Positions 61,068 through 64,000 of a stretch of 64,000 nt of DNA are shown piece by piece. The position numbers and the translations under genes were made by a program. Numbering within the stretch: position 1 is the first letter of the stretch; the number at the start of each line of letters is the position of its first letter. This DNA comes from an uncultured Pseudovibrio sp. (GTDB lineage Bacteria; Pseudomonadota; Alphaproteobacteria; Rhizobiales; Stappiaceae), in assembly GCA_947496145.1 (NCBI GenBank), contig CANMBS010000023.1, forward strand, positions 1 through 64,000. The letters run 5' to 3'. The notes under the pieces were generated by a model. It ran no database searches. It was given only the letters and a program-made list of their open reading frames with translations, and was not told the DNA's origin.

Positions 61068-63986
61068 TTACAGTGCGCTTATGAGAAGCTCTGAACTGTT
61101 TGCATGAGAAATTTTTCTTAATGTTTCATGGGTTGAGCTGCAGATGATGTCAACTTGTTCTGGAGTGTAGTTATTGCTGCGATAACTCATCATTATTCGG
61201 ATTGAGCGTTCATTGTTGATTAGCTCCTCCATGACCTCAAATTGCAGACCCAGTATGGATTCATGTTTATCTGGATCAACCTGACGAAATTCAACGCTAG
61301 CGCCGTTTGCACCTTGCAAGGTTCCGTTCAGTTTGTTTTTAGCATGTATCTGAATGAAGACTTCAAACAGACGGTCACGCCCCGGCTCCATACCCAAAGC
61401 TTCTTCAACCAAATCGATTGGAACTTCTGTATAAGGCATAGAACCATTAATCGTATTCTTCACCTGACAGATAAGATCCTTCACACTTTGCTCACCATCA
61501 AATTGGACACGGTGCGTTACAACAGTGGTAAAATATCCAATTGTATCAAAGAAAACCGGATCGGTGCGACCGGAAGCCGAAGTACCGACCAGCAGTTCTT
61601 TCAAGTTACCCAGCTTGTGTAAGCTTGCAGAAATCGCTGCGTAGACCACATTGAATAGTGAGGCACTGTTGGCTTTTGCTGTCGTATAAAGGCCCTCAGT
61701 TACATCAGTTTCCAGTTTGATTTCTACCCAGCCACCTTCAGGTTCAGAATTCGTGTCTTTGCTTTCTGTACTCTCAGGAAAAATTGGCAGACCTCTTTGT
61801 GAGCCCTGCAATATATCTGTCCAGTAAGACAGGTGGGTCTTATCCAGCCCTGCGGCCATTTGTTTTTGTGCAAACTCATTGAATGGGGCTGCTACTGTTT
61901 TCCAACTCGGAGTTTTCCCACTTGCACGGGCTTTATAGGCTTCGCAAAGTTCATCCATAAGCAAGTTGACTGACCACTCATCAAGCACGATGTGGTGAAA
62001 GAGGAAGGAGAGCACCTGACGCCCTGAGCTCTCATCTCGCAGAAAACGCAGACGAATAGGAAGTTCTTTTGACAAATCGAAAATGTAGCGTGCCTCTGAC
62101 AACCGGTCTACACCTTGGTTTTCAGCGGATGGCCAGAACCACTTGTAGTTGGAGAGCTCTTTTACAGGAATGACTTTCTGGCGAACCTCATCATCTTTTG
62201 AGAAAAAGAGAGTACGCAAACCACTATGTCTTTCCAGAACATCCTTGAAGGCAATCTCAAATATGGCTTCATCAACGTCTTGCAGAAATTCCAGAGCAAA
62301 TGGGATGTTGAAGATGTCTTTAAAGCCGAATGCCGCATAAACTTTCCAGAGTGACATCTGAGCGAGAGAAAGAGGTGATGTTTCCTGCTGTAACTCTTTG
62401 GACTCTTCTGGATCAGTTTTATCAGGGTGTTGCGTTACAGTTGCCCGTTCGGCGAGTTTCTCTGCCGTTGGGTAACTAAACAGATCATTGAAATGAATTT
62501 CAATGCCATGAGAGTTCAGCAATCGACCAATTATACGAGTTGCAATAAGTGAATGACCTCCAAAATCAAAGAAGTTATCATCTGCATTCATATCTGGCGC
62601 GTTCAACGCTTCACGAAATTCTTTCAGGATGTGAGAGACTGTAGTGTCAGTCACCGCCGGTTTCAGTAGATTCTCAACCGCAGTTGTCGCTGAGGGAACG
62701 CTCTCAAAGATCTGAGAGGCAGCATGCTCTGCAGTGTTAGGAAGTGTGCCTTCCAGCGCTGGTCCACCTTCTAAAAAAGCGACCAAACGTTCCAGCAGGA
62801 ACGGTCCTATTCGGCCTGAAACGTCTTGTCCAGTAACCAGCTCTACACTGATTGTTTCGTCAGGGTTGAGGCCGACAGCGACCTCGACATCTGGTCTTGG
62901 TTCTAACGTTGCTAGCGGGATCCGCTCAACAACCGCACCATCTATGTTAAAGAACTGGCTGGAAGAGTTAATCCAGGCAGTGTGGGTATAAAAATTCGCT
63001 TGCTTGTCGGAACCGTTCTTCATTTGCGCAAAAGCATCGCTACGCAGTTGCGACAGGACCTGCCCGGTCTGCATCTCGTCAGAAGCAGAAAGAGAGAAAG
63101 GGATTTCCAACACATCGTTTCGCGACAACGCCAAACAACTGAAACGCAAATGAACCTTTGGTTTTTTGGGGAGGCGCATTATTGCAGACGAGTGCCCCGC
63201 AAGTTGACAGAGCCATCGTGTCGCTCTGACCGAAATGAAAGACAGAATTTCTTCGGCAGTTTGTAAACTTTGACCAGATAGGGCTATCTGTGACAGAGCA
63301 ACGTCTGTTCCATACCGAAGAGCAAGAGGTCTGTCCTCTCTCGTATAACTGCCCACATCTTTATCTTCAGGTTTCCGTAACCATGGAATTTCAGATTTGA
63401 ACTGCTCAGGTTGAAACAGCTGAGGAGACGGATCTGCAATGAGACTGCGAATATCCCTGCCATGATACGCATAAGAAATATTTTGGAAAAGCTGCTCTAT
63501 TGGACAAGCTTCATCCAAAACACGATGCACGATTATTGATAAAACAATGGCGTGCTGTGTCTGTATGATGAGCACCTTAAGGGGGGATGCTATCTCACTG
63601 TCCCAATAAGCAGATTGATGCTCACGAATAATGATGAGAGCCTGTTGCTCTGATGTAGCTGAGAGAACTTCAAGGTAGCTGCTGTCCTCCAGAGGCGTAA
63701 ACTTTTTCAAGTCACCTTCATCGCTGAACTGAAAGCGAACATTGGCATTTTTGAGTGACAAAACACTCGAGTCCACCGCTTTAATCAGCTTTACAATATC
63801 GACAGAACCAGTCAGGCGAAATCCTACGGCATGTTTGAGGATTGCATCCGGGTTTTGTTGCTGGGTAAACCAAATCCTCTCTTCATGTTCTGTTGCACAT
63901 CGAAGTTCCGGAGTTTTGCTTTTTAAGGCTGATGTAAAGCGAGCAAGTTCGTCTTCTGATAGCATGCCTTCAAATTCAGCAGTCAT
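61068..63986 (-). CDS. Nonribosomal peptide synthetase, C-T-C without adenylation domain
   Basis: This 972-residue protein has three domains. The first condensation domain (about 10-430) is divergent: the HHxxxDG site reads VHRVLDEA (~155). The carrier domain (about 450-530) has the phosphopantetheine serine in FFDFGGHSLIATRIIGRLL (~475). The second condensation domain (545-972) has a good HHIVLDEWS site (~665), FDTIGYFTTVVTHR and MPYTEVPIDLVEEA. No adenylation or thioesterase domain is present, so amino acids must be loaded by another protein. ATG 63986 with AAGGAATG is a proper start, so it is complete. Its terminator shows it is the last gene of a leftward operon that begins beyond the window. 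Confidence 0.9.
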   Translation of the reverse strand: MTAEFEGMLSEDELARFTSALKSKTPELRCATEHEERIWFTQQQNPDAILKHAVGFRLTGSVDIVKLIKAVDSSVLSLKNANVRFQFSDEGDLKKFTPLEDSSYLEVLSATSEQQALIIIREHQSAYWDSEIASPLKVLIIQTQHAIVLSIIVHRVLDEACPIEQLFQNISYAYHGRDIRSLIADPSPQLFQPEQFKSEIPWLRKPEDKDVGSYTREDRPLALRYGTDVALSQIALSGQSLQTAEEILSFISVRATRWLCQLAGHSSAIMRLPKKPKVHLRFSCLALSRNDVLEIPFSLSASDEMQTGQVLSQLRSDAFAQMKNGSDKQANFYTHTAWINSSSQFFNIDGAVVERIPLATLEPRPDVEVAVGLNPDETISVELVTGQDVSGRIGPFLLERLVAFLEGGPALEGTLPNTAEHAASQIFESVPSATTAVENLLKPAVTDTTVSHILKEFREALNAPDMNADDNFFDFGGHSLIATRIIGRLLNSHGIEIHFNDLFSYPTAEKLAERATVTQHPDKTDPEESKELQQETSPLSLAQMSLWKVYAAFGFKDIFNIPFALEFLQDVDEAIFEIAFKDVLERHSGLRTLFFSKDDEVRQKVIPVKELSNYKWFWPSAENQGVDRLSEARYIFDLSKELPIRLRFLRDESSGRQVLSFLFHHIVLDEWSVNLLMDELCEAYKARASGKTPSWKTVAAPFNEFAQKQMAAGLDKTHLSYWTDILQGSQRGLPIFPESTESKDTNSEPEGGWVEIKLETDVTEGLYTTAKANSASLFNVVYAAISASLHKLGNLKELLVGTSASGRTDPVFFDTIGYFTTVVTHRVQFDGEQSVKDLICQVKNTINGSMPYTEVPIDLVEEALGMEPGRDRLFEVFIQIHAKNKLNGTLQGANGASVEFRQVDPDKHESILGLQFEVMEELINNERSIRIMMSYRSNNYTPEQVDIICSSTHETLRKISHANSSELLISAL

Positions 63987-64000
63987 GAGCCATTCCTTGT

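Overview
The window looks like chromosomal DNA of a marine alphaproteobacterium. The gene mix (several TRAP transporters, a single-operon protocatechuate pathway, pntAB, an NRPS gene) and moderate GC are what I would expect from the Pseudovibrio/Stappiaceae neighbourhood. That placement is inference from content; no rRNA is present to confirm it.

Layout. (1) 0-6.7 kb: the end of an IS6-like element sits in a dipeptide/oligopeptide ABC operon (binding protein truncated, two permeases, two ATPases of which one is frameshifted) followed by an M24 peptidase. (2) 6.7-15.8 kb: a leftward operon joins an N-formylglutamate amidohydrolase-like enzyme, a TRAP transporter, a glutamine-synthetase-like ligase, an aldehyde dehydrogenase and an iron alcohol dehydrogenase, with a divergent RpiR regulator and LacI/RpiR-like palindromes. 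It reads as uptake and gamma-glutamyl-type catabolism of an amine or amino alcohol. (3) 16-34 kb: a TetR regulator, a small secreted protein, pntAB, a FAD amine/amino-acid oxidase divergent from an orphan TRAP binding protein, a Qnr/McbG-like pentapeptide protein, a LuxR regulator, nnrS with an FNR-type box, a DUF930 protein, a GST and a SigZ-like ECF sigma factor that both end in Cys-rich tails, and the korAB 2-oxoacid oxidoreductase.

(4) 34.5-45.4 kb is the most unusual region: two divergent transcription units. The left arm has a tandem double adenylating enzyme, a thioesterase, a DMT exporter, an FNT anion channel and a SABATH-type (plant-like) carboxyl methyltransferase. The right arm has two paralogous short-chain dehydrogenases lacking the usual Tyr-Lys pair, a GST-like protein, a flavin-binding PNPOx-like protein and an AhpD-like protein. 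It resembles a small, undescribed aryl-acid biosynthetic or modification cluster. It ends next to tRNA-Phe, on the tRNA 3' side.

(5) 45.8-59.3 kb holds the 4-hydroxybenzoate/protocatechuate (beta-ketoadipate) system: pobA, pcaL (DC fusion), pcaHG, a pcaIJ-type CoA transferase, pcaF, pcaB, an M20 peptidase, pcaQ and a dedicated TRAP transporter. A 29-bp sequence is present in inverted copies on both sides of pcaQ, one facing the pca operon and one facing the TRAP operon, which suggests one regulator links uptake and degradation. (6) 59.3-64 kb: an alpha/beta hydrolase broken by one in-frame TGA, a small unknown protein, a palindromic intergenic repeat, a strong terminator and a C-T-C NRPS protein without an adenylation domain, whose partners probably lie beyond the right edge.
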